From Myxococcales bacterium (lineage in GTDB: Bacteria > Myxococcota > Polyangia > Fen-1088), in NCBI GenBank assembly GCA_003159055.1, contig PMLH01000501.1, positions 1,381 to 9,700 of the forward strand: a stretch of DNA of 8,320 bases, in the 5' to 3' direction. The notes under the pieces are model-generated. The model worked only from the letters and a program-made list of their open reading frames with translations, made no database searches and was not told the origin of the DNA. The position numbers and the translations under genes are program-made. Positions 1 through 5,114 of the stretch are shown piece after piece; positions within the stretch are counted from its first letter, which is position 1; every line of letters begins with the position of its first letter.

Positions 1-234
1 GCGCCCGCCGCCGCGCCAGGCGCGCCGACGAATCGCCCCGACAGCCCCATCGTGCGCAAGGCACGCGCCTTGCTCGCGTCCCTGTCTGGCGACGAGCAGC
101 GGAGGATGGAGGAGCTACTGTCCAAGCTGGCGGCGGCCACGAACCCAAGTGCTCAGGAACAGGCCGAGGACGTGCTGCTCGATCTGTTCCTGGACCACGA
201 AGCCCAGTCCGCTGACAAGACGACGCCTCCCTGA
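1..234 (+). CDS. 3' end of an unidentified protein (possible Hsp70-like helical lid)
   Basis: The frame is open from the left edge and ends at TGA 232-234, giving 77 visible residues; the true start lies outside the window. The first ~17 residues are Ala/Pro-rich and look like a linker. The rest is an amphipathic, charged helical segment with many Leu and Glu/Arg residues, ending in an acidic Leu-rich stretch (LLDLFLDHE). A GTG at position 52 exists but the frame is open well upstream of it, so it is not a convincing start. Only 5 bases separate its stop from the next start, so the genes are almost certainly co-transcribed. The helical composition, together with a J-domain-like gene two genes downstream, would fit the C-terminal lid of an Hsp70-family protein. 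That is inference from composition and context, not from a motif. Coding is fairly sure; the identity is weak. Confidence 0.6.
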   Translation, partial: APAAAPGAPTNRPDSPIVRKARALLASLSGDEQRRMEELLSKLAAATNPSAQEQAEDVLLDLFLDHEAQSADKTTPP

Positions 235-239
235 TAGCC

Positions 240-2048
240 ATGGGACGCGGCAGCCAGGACAAGCGCGAGCGGCGGGCGAGAGAGCAGATCGACAAGGCAC
301 TCGCTCGCCGGGATCTGGAATCGGCGGTCGATGCCGTGCTGGCGCTGGACAAGGCCGCGCGCGAACCATTGCTTGCCTTGATTGCGCCCGCCTTTCGCCA
401 GGCGCTGCCGGATTTGCAAAAGGCGTCGGCGTGGGCGCGGCCGCACACCCTGGCCGCGCGGGCGGAGCAGGAGCCGCGACTGCTTTTCCACGCAGCAGAC
501 GACACGAGCGTGGCCAGCGCGCGTTGGCCGCTTTTCTTGTCCTGCATGCGAGCGCGAGATTTCGCACGGGCTGGTCGCATATGGAAGTCGCTGGTCGAGA
601 CGGTGACCGCACGAGCGCCCGCCTTGGCACACGCCATCGCCGCGTGGATCAGCGGGCAGGGGCAGGTGAGTCCGCAGGACGTGGCGGACCTGGATCTCGA
701 CCGGCTGCCGCCTTCGGCCGCGCCCGATCCTCGCCTTGGTGTCGACTCTCGCGCGCAGCCTCACCTCGCGCCACCAGCACTGCCCACGTCGTCCGCTGGG
801 GCCGAAGAAGCGCTCTACGTGCTTTTTGCCACGCAGCCGCCGATCGTGGTTGCAGAAAGCCTTCGCGCCTGGCTGGAGCGTGCTCCCTCGGAGGTCGCCC
901 TGACCTTGCGAAAGCAGGGCGGCAGCCTTGCCTTGCGCGAGCTTTTGCTGCAAGCAAGCTCGAAAGACCCCCTCGCCGTTCCCGCGCGGTTGTTGGCCCG
1001 CCTGTCCGACGGAGCGAAAGACGACCTGGCAGAGGAGATCTTGCTTGCCACTCGGCTGCTCATCACGACGGTCGCGACCAAGACGCCCAGGCGAGGCGAG
1101 TCCGAGGCGCTGGAGGCACTTGCCGCGGCGGCCGAACCGGAGGACCGGCTTTGGCTCTCCGGCCCCACCTGGCTACAGGCGGCTTCGCGCGAAGTGTGCC
1201 GCCGGGGCAAGGCCCTCGCCGCCTATTCCAGTAAGCTCGACCGACACGCCCGGAGCGAGATGCTCGACGGCCTTCTGTGGGGCCAGCCGGGCGAAATCGT
1301 CGCGGACATCATGGATGTTCTGTGGAAGGACGCGAGCGAGGAGGTGCGGGACGATCTCGCTCGTATGCTCCCCGACATGATGGAGATGGCCGAAGAAGAC
1401 AGCCAACGCATGATGCTTGGCAGTCAATCGTTCGCGGACATGGCGACCGTCGACCGCATCGCTTTGGCGGCCAGCAAAGCCGACCCGAACCTACCTTTCC
1501 TGGGCGCTGGCGGACTGTCTCTGTGGCGGCGCTTCGGTCTCCGGTTGCTCCCCTACTTCGCGGAGCTTCTGCCCTACGCGCTTTCCCAGACCAGCCAACC
1601 CAGCCAACGCTTCGAGATCGTGCAAGCCTACGTCGGGAACCGCGCGGACATCACTGCCTGGTTGGAAGTCATCGGTGAGCTTTCCCTGGGCGATTCGACG
1701 ATGCTGCCGTCCCTGATCGCAGAGACCTGCCGCGCGATGATTGAGCGATTTCGAACCGACCGAATCGCCCTCGCGCGCGCCATCGACCGCATCGCCAAAC
1801 TCGACGTCCCGCTCGGTCTTCTCAAGAATGTAGCCCACGCCTATCAGCGGGCGGTGCTGGCGGACGGCGCAGAGCCAACGGCCGAAGACCAACGAGCCCA
1901 AGCTGTCCTCAGCTTGATGTTTGGGGACAGACCCAAAAGATCCCCCGGAAAGGGTCGAGCAAAGCGCAGAAAGAAGGCGCCACGAAAAACCAACCCGCGA
2001 AGCGGCCCGGGCCAGCTCGAACTGCCCCTCGACGAGAACGATGCATGA
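240..2048 (+). CDS. Unrecognised 602-residue helical protein with basic, clamp-motif-like tail
   Basis: I do not recognise this family. The protein is soluble (no signal peptide or membrane segment seen) and appears almost wholly alpha-helical, with recurring Leu/Ala-rich amphipathic segments that could be HEAT/TPR-like. The N-terminus is charged (RERRAREQ). An acidic, Met-rich stretch lies near residues 378-392. Residues 564-587 form a strongly basic tail rich in Lys/Arg, Pro and Gly, followed by QLELPL at residues 592-597 and an acidic end. The tail could bind nucleic acid, and the hexapeptide resembles the beta-sliding-clamp-binding consensus (E. coli Hda carries QLSLPL), but short motifs occur by chance. 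The ATG at 240 lies 5 bases after the previous stop with no strong Shine-Dalgarno, which suggests translational coupling. The stop overlaps the next start as ATGA. This is the middle gene of a three-gene operon; the function is unknown. Confidence 0.85.
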   Translation: MGRGSQDKRERRAREQIDKALARRDLESAVDAVLALDKAAREPLLALIAPAFRQALPDLQKASAWARPHTLAARAEQEPRLLFHAADDTSVASARWPLFLSCMRARDFARAGRIWKSLVETVTARAPALAHAIAAWISGQGQVSPQDVADLDLDRLPPSAAPDPRLGVDSRAQPHLAPPALPTSSAGAEEALYVLFATQPPIVVAESLRAWLERAPSEVALTLRKQGGSLALRELLLQASSKDPLAVPARLLARLSDGAKDDLAEEILLATRLLITTVATKTPRRGESEALEALAAAAEPEDRLWLSGPTWLQAASREVCRRGKALAAYSSKLDRHARSEMLDGLLWGQPGEIVADIMDVLWKDASEEVRDDLARMLPDMMEMAEEDSQRMMLGSQSFADMATVDRIALAASKADPNLPFLGAGGLSLWRRFGLRLLPYFAELLPYALSQTSQPSQRFEIVQAYVGNRADITAWLEVIGELSLGDSTMLPSLIAETCRAMIERFRTDRIALARAIDRIAKLDVPLGLLKNVAHAYQRAVLADGAEPTAEDQRAQAVLSLMFGDRPKRSPGKGRAKRRKKAPRKTNPRSGPGQLELPLDENDA

Positions 2049-2428
2049 ATCCTGCAGACTTTGTTGACGAGAGCCCGTTTAGCGTTCTGGGAATCGCCCC
2101 AACCCTCGACCCGGCGGCCATCAAGCGCGCCTACTTCACGGCCCTGACCAAACACCCGCCGCACAGCGATCCGGAAGGGTTCAAGCGCATCCGCGTGGCG
2201 TACGAAGCCTTGGGCTCGCGAGGCGAGGCGGCCTCGTATCTTCTGCGCAGCGCGATCAATGTCGAGGCTGAGTTGGCCCTGCTGCGCGAACGCCATGATG
2301 CCGCTCTGGTGAGGGCCGGCCAGGCAAGCACCGCCGGCGCGGCCAATGCTGCCCGGGTCGCTCGTCTCACCGAAGGACTCGCGCGCCTCAATCTCGAAGA
2401 AACGTTGGCCTTGCTCGGTTCCAAGTGA
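2045..2428 (+). CDS. J-domain-like protein with HPP in place of HPD
   Basis: This is a 127-residue protein. Residues 10-57 match the J-domain pattern: SPFSVLGIAPTLDP (helix I and turn), AIKRAYFTALTKH (helix II), then a loop, then EGFKRIRVAYEAL (helix III). In DnaJ/Hsp40 proteins the helix II-III loop carries His-Pro-Asp, which is essential for stimulating the Hsp70 ATPase. Here residues 37-39 are His-Pro-Pro, and the loop to helix III is short (HSDPEG). No Gly/Phe or zinc-finger region follows; residues 72-127 look like a helical tail with Ala/Arg-rich heptads. The start overlaps the stop of the 602-residue gene (ATGA), so translation is probably coupled and the two products may act together. 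It could be a J-like scaffold without co-chaperone activity, or a divergent partner of a specialised Hsp70. The fold is fairly sure; the role is uncertain. Confidence 0.85.
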   Translation: MNPADFVDESPFSVLGIAPTLDPAAIKRAYFTALTKHPPHSDPEGFKRIRVAYEALGSRGEAASYLLRSAINVEAELALLRERHDAALVRAGQASTAGAANAARVARLTEGLARLNLEETLALLGSK

Positions 2429-2444
2429 ACCCAATACTACTTGG
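2421..2444. other. Inverted repeat spanning two convergent stop codons
   Basis: CCAAGT at 2421-2426 and ACTTGG at 2439-2444 form a perfect 6-bp stem around a 12-base loop. The loop region holds both stop codons: TGA 2426-2428 on the + strand and TAG (2439-2437) on the - strand. No T-run follows in either direction, so it is at best a weak bidirectional terminator, and a 6-bp repeat may be chance. Confidence 0.25.
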
Positions 2445-2682
2445 TCGCCCCCGCCTTCACCTTCGGGTGATCGCGCCATGCCGGCATTTGCGCCATATAG
2501 GCCAGCGTCTGTTTTTGTGCTTCGTCGGGCGATAGATCCGGCTTCTGGCGTGACATCCACTGCGCCATCCGCTCGAAGCGCTCTTCGAATGGCTGAAGGT
2601 TGCCCTTCTCGTCGGAACAATACTGACAATAGAGGCCGGTTTCGATCGGCATTGCGCAGCTTTGGCACTGGTGTTGGCTCAT
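2437..2682 (-). CDS. Small zinc-ribbon protein
   Basis: This is an 81-residue protein with two CxxC knuckles, C6/C9 (CQSC) and C19/C22 (CQYC), nine residues apart, a layout that should bind one Zn2+. The opening CQSCAMPIE and the YCQYCSDEKGNLQPF stretch match my memory of the putative zinc-ribbon family annotated as zf-ribbon_2 in Pfam. The remainder is a predicted helical region rich in Met, Gln and aromatic residues. The molecular role of the family is not known to me. The start ATG (2682-2680) overlaps the TGA of the MarR gene as ATGA, and a good Shine-Dalgarno AAAGGAG lies 6 bases upstream, inside the MarR coding sequence. It is therefore the second gene of a two-gene operon and may act with, or be regulated by, the MarR protein. 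It converges on the J-like gene with only 8 bases between stops. Confidence 0.85.
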   Translation of the reverse strand: MSQHQCQSCAMPIETGLYCQYCSDEKGNLQPFEERFERMAQWMSRQKPDLSPDEAQKQTLAYMAQMPAWRDHPKVKAGATK

Positions 2683-3176
2683 CGTATTCTCCTTTGCGTT
2701 CGCGTTTCTTTGACAGCGACTCTCGTCGGATCTTCGACAGGCGTTGCGTCGCCGACGGCATCGACCAGCATTCGCAAGGCACCCAGCAGATTGGAAGCGG
2801 TGTCACCCCCGAGCTTGGCAAACGCCCGCCCCAACCGCTCGCTGCACAGCACCTGGCGCTCGGTGGCCATCGCCGCCCGGCCCTCGTCGGTGAGCCACAC
2901 CAGGCATCGCCGGCGGTCGCGCGCGTCGCGCATGCGGGCGAGCAAGCCCTTGCGCTCGAGCCCGTCGACGATCTCGCTCATCACGGACTGCGCCCGATTC
3001 ATGTGCCTCGCAGCCTCGGTGACCGTGAGCGGCCCGGCTATTTCCAGGTGTTGGAGCACGGCCCACCCCTGCGGCGTCCACACCGAACGCTTCGGTGCGC
3101 GCCGGTGGAAACGCAAGAAGGCGGCGCCAAAGAGGTCGATAAATTCTCGTGCCGCCTGCTCGGGCGAAAGGCTCAT
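2679..3176 (-). CDS. MarR-family transcriptional regulator
   Basis: This is a 165-residue winged helix-turn-helix protein of MarR type, which normally dimerises and binds a palindromic operator, often repressing its own operon. The core runs from TPQGWAVLQHL (about residue 34) through TVTEAARHMNRAQSVMSEIVDGLERKGLL (HTH, 51-79) to the wing DARDRRRCLVWLTDEGR (84-100), which carries the family's D-x-R-D-x-R pattern. Flanking helices probably form the dimer interface. Cys91 and Cys111 are present; redox sensing through them is possible but unproven. I chose the ATG at 3176. A TTG at 3200 would add eight residues (LVRRYCQS) but lies inside the predicted promoter. The last ~25 residues extend past the usual fold. 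The gene overlaps the downstream zinc-ribbon gene by four bases. A 14-bp palindrome just upstream is a plausible self-operator. The ligand is unknown. Confidence 0.92.
   Translation of the reverse strand: MSLSPEQAAREFIDLFGAAFLRFHRRAPKRSVWTPQGWAVLQHLEIAGPLTVTEAARHMNRAQSVMSEIVDGLERKGLLARMRDARDRRRCLVWLTDEGRAAMATERQVLCSERLGRAFAKLGGDTASNLLGALRMLVDAVGDATPVEDPTRVAVKETRTQRRIR
2689..2695 (-). promoter_or_regulatory. Ribosome binding site of the zinc-ribbon gene
   Basis: On the - strand this reads AAAGGAG, 6 bases before the ATG at 2682. It lies inside the last codons of the MarR gene, supports the chosen start, and allows independent as well as coupled initiation. Confidence 0.7.
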
Positions 3177-3182
3177 GCTTTG

Positions 3183-3211
3183 GCAATAGCGTCGCACCAA
3201 TCCATCGTCAA
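3183..3211 (-). promoter_or_regulatory. Predicted promoter of the MarR/zinc-ribbon operon
   Basis: On the - strand, -35 TTGACG (3211-3206), a 17-base spacer and -10 TATTGC (3188-3183) fit a sigma-70-type promoter, though the -10 is imperfect. Only 6 bases lie between the -10 and the ATG at 3176, so transcription would start at about the A of the ATG, giving a leaderless or nearly leaderless mRNA. No Shine-Dalgarno is seen before this ATG, which is consistent. Confidence 0.45.
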
Positions 3212-3229
3212 TCCCGATGCATCGGGGTT
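3210..3229. promoter_or_regulatory. Candidate MarR operator palindrome
   Basis: The core CCCGATGCATCGGG at 3213-3226 is a perfect 14-bp palindrome. It extends to AATCCCGATGCATCGGGGTT at 3210-3229 with one mismatched pair. It directly abuts, and in its extended form overlaps, the predicted -35 of the MarR operon, centred about 43 bases upstream of the MarR ATG. The length and position suit autoregulation by the MarR protein. It is also about 20 bases upstream of the -35 of the divergent gene, so it could affect both. Confidence 0.5.
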
Positions 3230-3249
3230 TTTGCTGCTCGCAGTTTCGC

Positions 3250-3277
3250 TTGACCTAGTCACCAAACGCGTTAAAAT
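3250..3277 (+). promoter_or_regulatory. Predicted promoter of the proline-rich membrane protein gene
   Basis: TTGACC at 3250-3255, a 16-base spacer and TAAAAT at 3272-3277 form a good sigma-70-type promoter. The ATG at 3284 begins 7 bases after the -10, which is where transcription would be expected to start, so the mRNA may be leaderless. No Shine-Dalgarno is visible between -10 and ATG. Confidence 0.55.
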
Positions 3278-3283
3278 GGCGCA

Positions 3284-3871
3284 ATGTCACAAAAACGCGA
3301 AGCGGCGGATGGCAATGAGGACGAGGCGAAAGAAAGTCCGACATTGGAATCCCTGCAACAATACCTGGCCGCGCAGGCCGAGGAGCGCGATGCGGCGGCA
3401 GAGCGAACCCAGAACGTCCTTGCGCGCTTCTTCAAGGTGGCGATCGTTATCGTCTGCTTGAACGTCGTGATTGCCGGGGCCAACGTCGCCATGATCGCGA
3501 TCCGACCAAGCAGCCCTCCCGCGCTGCCGCCGCCAGCACCTGCAGCGGCGGTGATGGCCGAACCGGCTCGACCGGTCGCGGTCCCTCCGATCCCTGCGAG
3601 CGATCCTCAAGCGCCGGTCGCCGAGCAACAACAGCCACCGACGACGCCAGCTGCGCCTGAAATGCCGGCGCCATCCTTGGCCGTGGCGCTGCCGGAGAAG
3701 AGGATCCCGCTGCTGGGTCCTCTGCCCAGCAGCCCCAAAAACCCGCCCATCTTGGCGAAGCGCCCGACGCGGCCCCTTGTCAAGCCGACTTTGGCGAGAC
3801 CCTTCCTTTCCGCCGAATACGCCGATGACGAGCCGGATGGACTGCCGCCGACGCCGCCGGAGCGATGGTAG
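3284..3871 (+). CDS. Single-pass membrane protein with proline-rich tail
   Basis: This is a 195-residue protein of no family I can name. Residues 1-20 are hydrophilic and acidic. Residues 21-48 (ESLQQYLAAQAEERDAAAER and on) look like a charged helix or coiled coil. Residues 49-73 form one hydrophobic membrane segment (FKVAIVIVCLNVVIAGANVAM). The remaining ~120 residues are Pro/Ala-rich and probably disordered, with a more basic patch near 150-172 (KNPPILAKRPTRPLVKP) and an acidic, Pro-rich end. By layout it resembles a TonB-like or envelope-spanning linker protein without the TonB C-terminal domain, probably N-in with the tail in the periplasm. The ATG at 3284 is supported by the promoter just upstream. 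It is divergent from the MarR operon and convergent with the Msr gene, 12 bases apart, so it appears monocistronic. The function is unknown. Confidence 0.75.
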   Translation: MSQKREAADGNEDEAKESPTLESLQQYLAAQAEERDAAAERTQNVLARFFKVAIVIVCLNVVIAGANVAMIAIRPSSPPALPPPAPAAAVMAEPARPVAVPPIPASDPQAPVAEQQQPPTTPAAPEMPAPSLAVALPEKRIPLLGPLPSSPKNPPILAKRPTRPLVKPTLARPFLSAEYADDEPDGLPPTPPERW

Positions 3872-3883
3872 GCCCGGGTCAGA

Positions 3884-4969
3884 TCAGTCACGCAAATAGT
3901 GGCAGGTGTAGCCGTCCGGGTGCTTCTGCAGATAGTCTTGGTGATAGTCCTCAGCCGGGAAGAACGTCGACGCCGGTACGATTTGGGTGACCACCTTGGC
4001 CGGCCATTTTCCCGAGCGATCCACCTCCGCTTTCACGCGCTCGGCGACCTTTCGCTGCTCTTCGTCATGATAGAAGATCGCGGATCGGTATTGCGTCCCA
4101 ACGTCGTTGCCCTGCCGGTTGGGCGTGGTCGGATCGTGTAGCCGGAAGAAGTAGCGCAGGATGGTTTCGTAGGTGATGCCCTTCGGGTCGTAGACGATTT
4201 CCACTGCTTCGGCATGTCCGGTTCGCCCGGTGTGGACGTCTTCATAGCTCGGCTCGCCCTTGGTTCCGCCGGTGTAGCCAACGGTCGAAGACAAGACGCC
4301 GGGAAGCTTGCGCACCAGTTCTTGCACGCCCCAGAAGCAGCCCCCGGAAAGCGTCGCGGTCGCCTTGGCGTGAGTCTCCGCAGCCGGCCCGCCGCCCGCC
4401 GCGCCGCCGAAGAGGGGCAAGTACTGCCCGTATCCGGCCGCGGCCATCTCGGCCACGGGAATGAACCGCATGGCCGCCGAGTTCATGCAATAGCGCTTCC
4501 CGGTCGGTCCGGGTCCATCGTCGAAAACGTGGCCTAGATGCGAATCGGCGCGCGCCGAGCGTACCTCGACGCGACTCTCGAAGAGGGAATTGTCGGCCTT
4601 GGTCACCGTATGCCCGGGTTCGAGGGGCTTGGTGAAACTGGGCCAGCCAGTTCCAGAATCGTACTTGTCCTTGGACGAGAAGAGCGGTTCGCCCGAGACA
4701 ACATCCACGTAGATCCCGTCGCGGTGATTGTCCCAGTACGCGTTGCCAAACGGCGGTTCCGTGCCACACGCTTGCGTCACCTCACGCTGCAGTGGGCTCA
4801 GCTGCTTGAGGCGCGCCTCCTTCGCGGTCTGGTCCAATGTCGGGGTATCACTTGCCACGGCCGCCACACCTTCTTTCTTTCGCGAGGTCGCTGCCCACAG
4901 GACCGTGGCACCACACGCGACAAGACAACTCGCCGTGGTGATGCGAAGAACGAGACCTGTGTGCGTCAT
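3884..4969 (-). CDS. msrBA: Bifunctional methionine sulfoxide reductase B/A fusion, exported or membrane-anchored
   Basis: This 361-residue fusion repairs oxidised methionine: MsrB reduces Met-R-sulfoxide and MsrA reduces Met-S-sulfoxide. The MsrB domain spans about residues 55-185: [10 protein letters not shown] (66-75), [10 protein letters not shown] (103-112), [11 protein letters not shown] (143-153) and the catalytic Cys161 in [11 protein letters not shown]. The usual recycling Cys in SGCGWPSF is Thr107 here, and no zinc CxxC pairs are seen; Cys68 is a candidate substitute. A short Gly/Ala linker (187-197) leads to the MsrA domain (about 204-361): catalytic Cys211 in [22 protein letters not shown], and a C-terminal GYTCHYLRD with resolving-type Cys356. 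Residues 10-27 are hydrophobic and followed by SRKK. LVAC at 16-19 resembles a lipobox and WAA a signal-peptidase site, so it is either a lipoprotein, an anchored protein or a secreted one, acting outside the cytoplasm. AAGGA seven bases before the ATG supports the start. Confidence 0.96.
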   Translation of the reverse strand: MTHTGLVLRITTASCLVACGATVLWAATSRKKEGVAAVASDTPTLDQTAKEARLKQLSPLQREVTQACGTEPPFGNAYWDNHRDGIYVDVVSGEPLFSSKDKYDSGTGWPSFTKPLEPGHTVTKADNSLFESRVEVRSARADSHLGHVFDDGPGPTGKRYCMNSAAMRFIPVAEMAAAGYGQYLPLFGGAAGGGPAAETHAKATATLSGGCFWGVQELVRKLPGVLSSTVGYTGGTKGEPSYEDVHTGRTGHAEAVEIVYDPKGITYETILRYFFRLHDPTTPNRQGNDVGTQYRSAIFYHDEEQRKVAERVKAEVDRSGKWPAKVVTQIVPASTFFPAEDYHQDYLQKHPDGYTCHYLRD

Positions 4970-4976
4970 TGGGGAG

Positions 4977-4981
4977 TCCTT
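4977..4981 (-). promoter_or_regulatory. Ribosome binding site of msrBA
   Basis: AAGGA on the - strand, with seven bases to the ATG at 4969, supports this start and hence inclusion of the N-terminal hydrophobic segment. Confidence 0.6.
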
Positions 4982-5017
4982 CAGTCCGCTTTGCCATTTA
5001 GATGCCGAAGACTCCGA

Positions 5018-5040
5018 TTGGTAGGCCTACCAACGTTGGT
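5018..5040. promoter_or_regulatory. Overlapping palindromes upstream of msrBA, candidate operator
   Basis: TTGGTAGGCCTACCAA at 5018-5033 is a perfect 16-bp palindrome. ACCAACGTTGGT at 5029-5040 is a perfect 12-bp palindrome sharing its ACCAA. Together they give three TTGGT half-sites (+, -, + orientation). The site lies 49-71 bases upstream of the msrBA ATG, between the upstream terminator and the gene, where the -35 region would fall; a weak -10-like TAAATG is at 5000-4995 on the - strand. This suits a dimeric regulator binding co-operatively. The regulator is unknown, and the sequence differs from the palindrome beside the MarR gene. Confidence 0.5.
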
Positions 5041-5052
5041 GCTGGGTACGCC

Positions 5053-5089
5053 AAAAGAAAGGGCCCAGTCAGATTCGCTGACTGGGCCC
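5053..5089 (-). terminator. Strong intrinsic terminator of the lipoprotein gene
   Basis: Read on the - strand, a perfect 12-bp GC-rich stem (GGGCCCAGTCAG at 5089-5078, its complement at 5072-5061) closes a 5-base loop (CGAAT) and is followed at once by TTTCTTTT (5060-5053). It lies 26 bases after the stop of the lipoprotein gene. On the + strand no T-run follows, so it acts in one direction and insulates msrBA from readthrough. Confidence 0.9.
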
Positions 5090-5114
5090 CGGTTGGCTGG
5101 AAGAAACAGGCTGC

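Noticed and set aside
149..1234. Long + strand frame overlapping the 602-residue gene
   Set aside because: Its translation is Arg/Gly/Ala-rich without domains and it lies wholly over better genes; long shadow frames are expected in GC-rich coding DNA.
1844..2821. Long - strand frame antisense to the J-like gene and across the zinc-ribbon/MarR genes
   Set aside because: It overlaps three well-supported genes, has no recognisable motif and no sensible start region.
3174..3200. TTG at 3200 as start of the MarR gene
   Set aside because: It falls in the spacer of the predicted promoter and adds eight residues not typical of the family; the ATG at 3176 is preferred, although there is no Shine-Dalgarno for either.
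3213..3232. Palindrome followed by five T as a + strand intrinsic terminator
   Set aside because: No + strand gene ends upstream; the palindrome leaves only a 5-bp stem as a hairpin, and its position next to the MarR promoter fits an operator better.
2346..3461. Long + strand frame antisense to the MarR/zinc-ribbon operon
   Set aside because: It covers the intergenic promoter region and two recognised genes on the other strand; the translation shows no family features.
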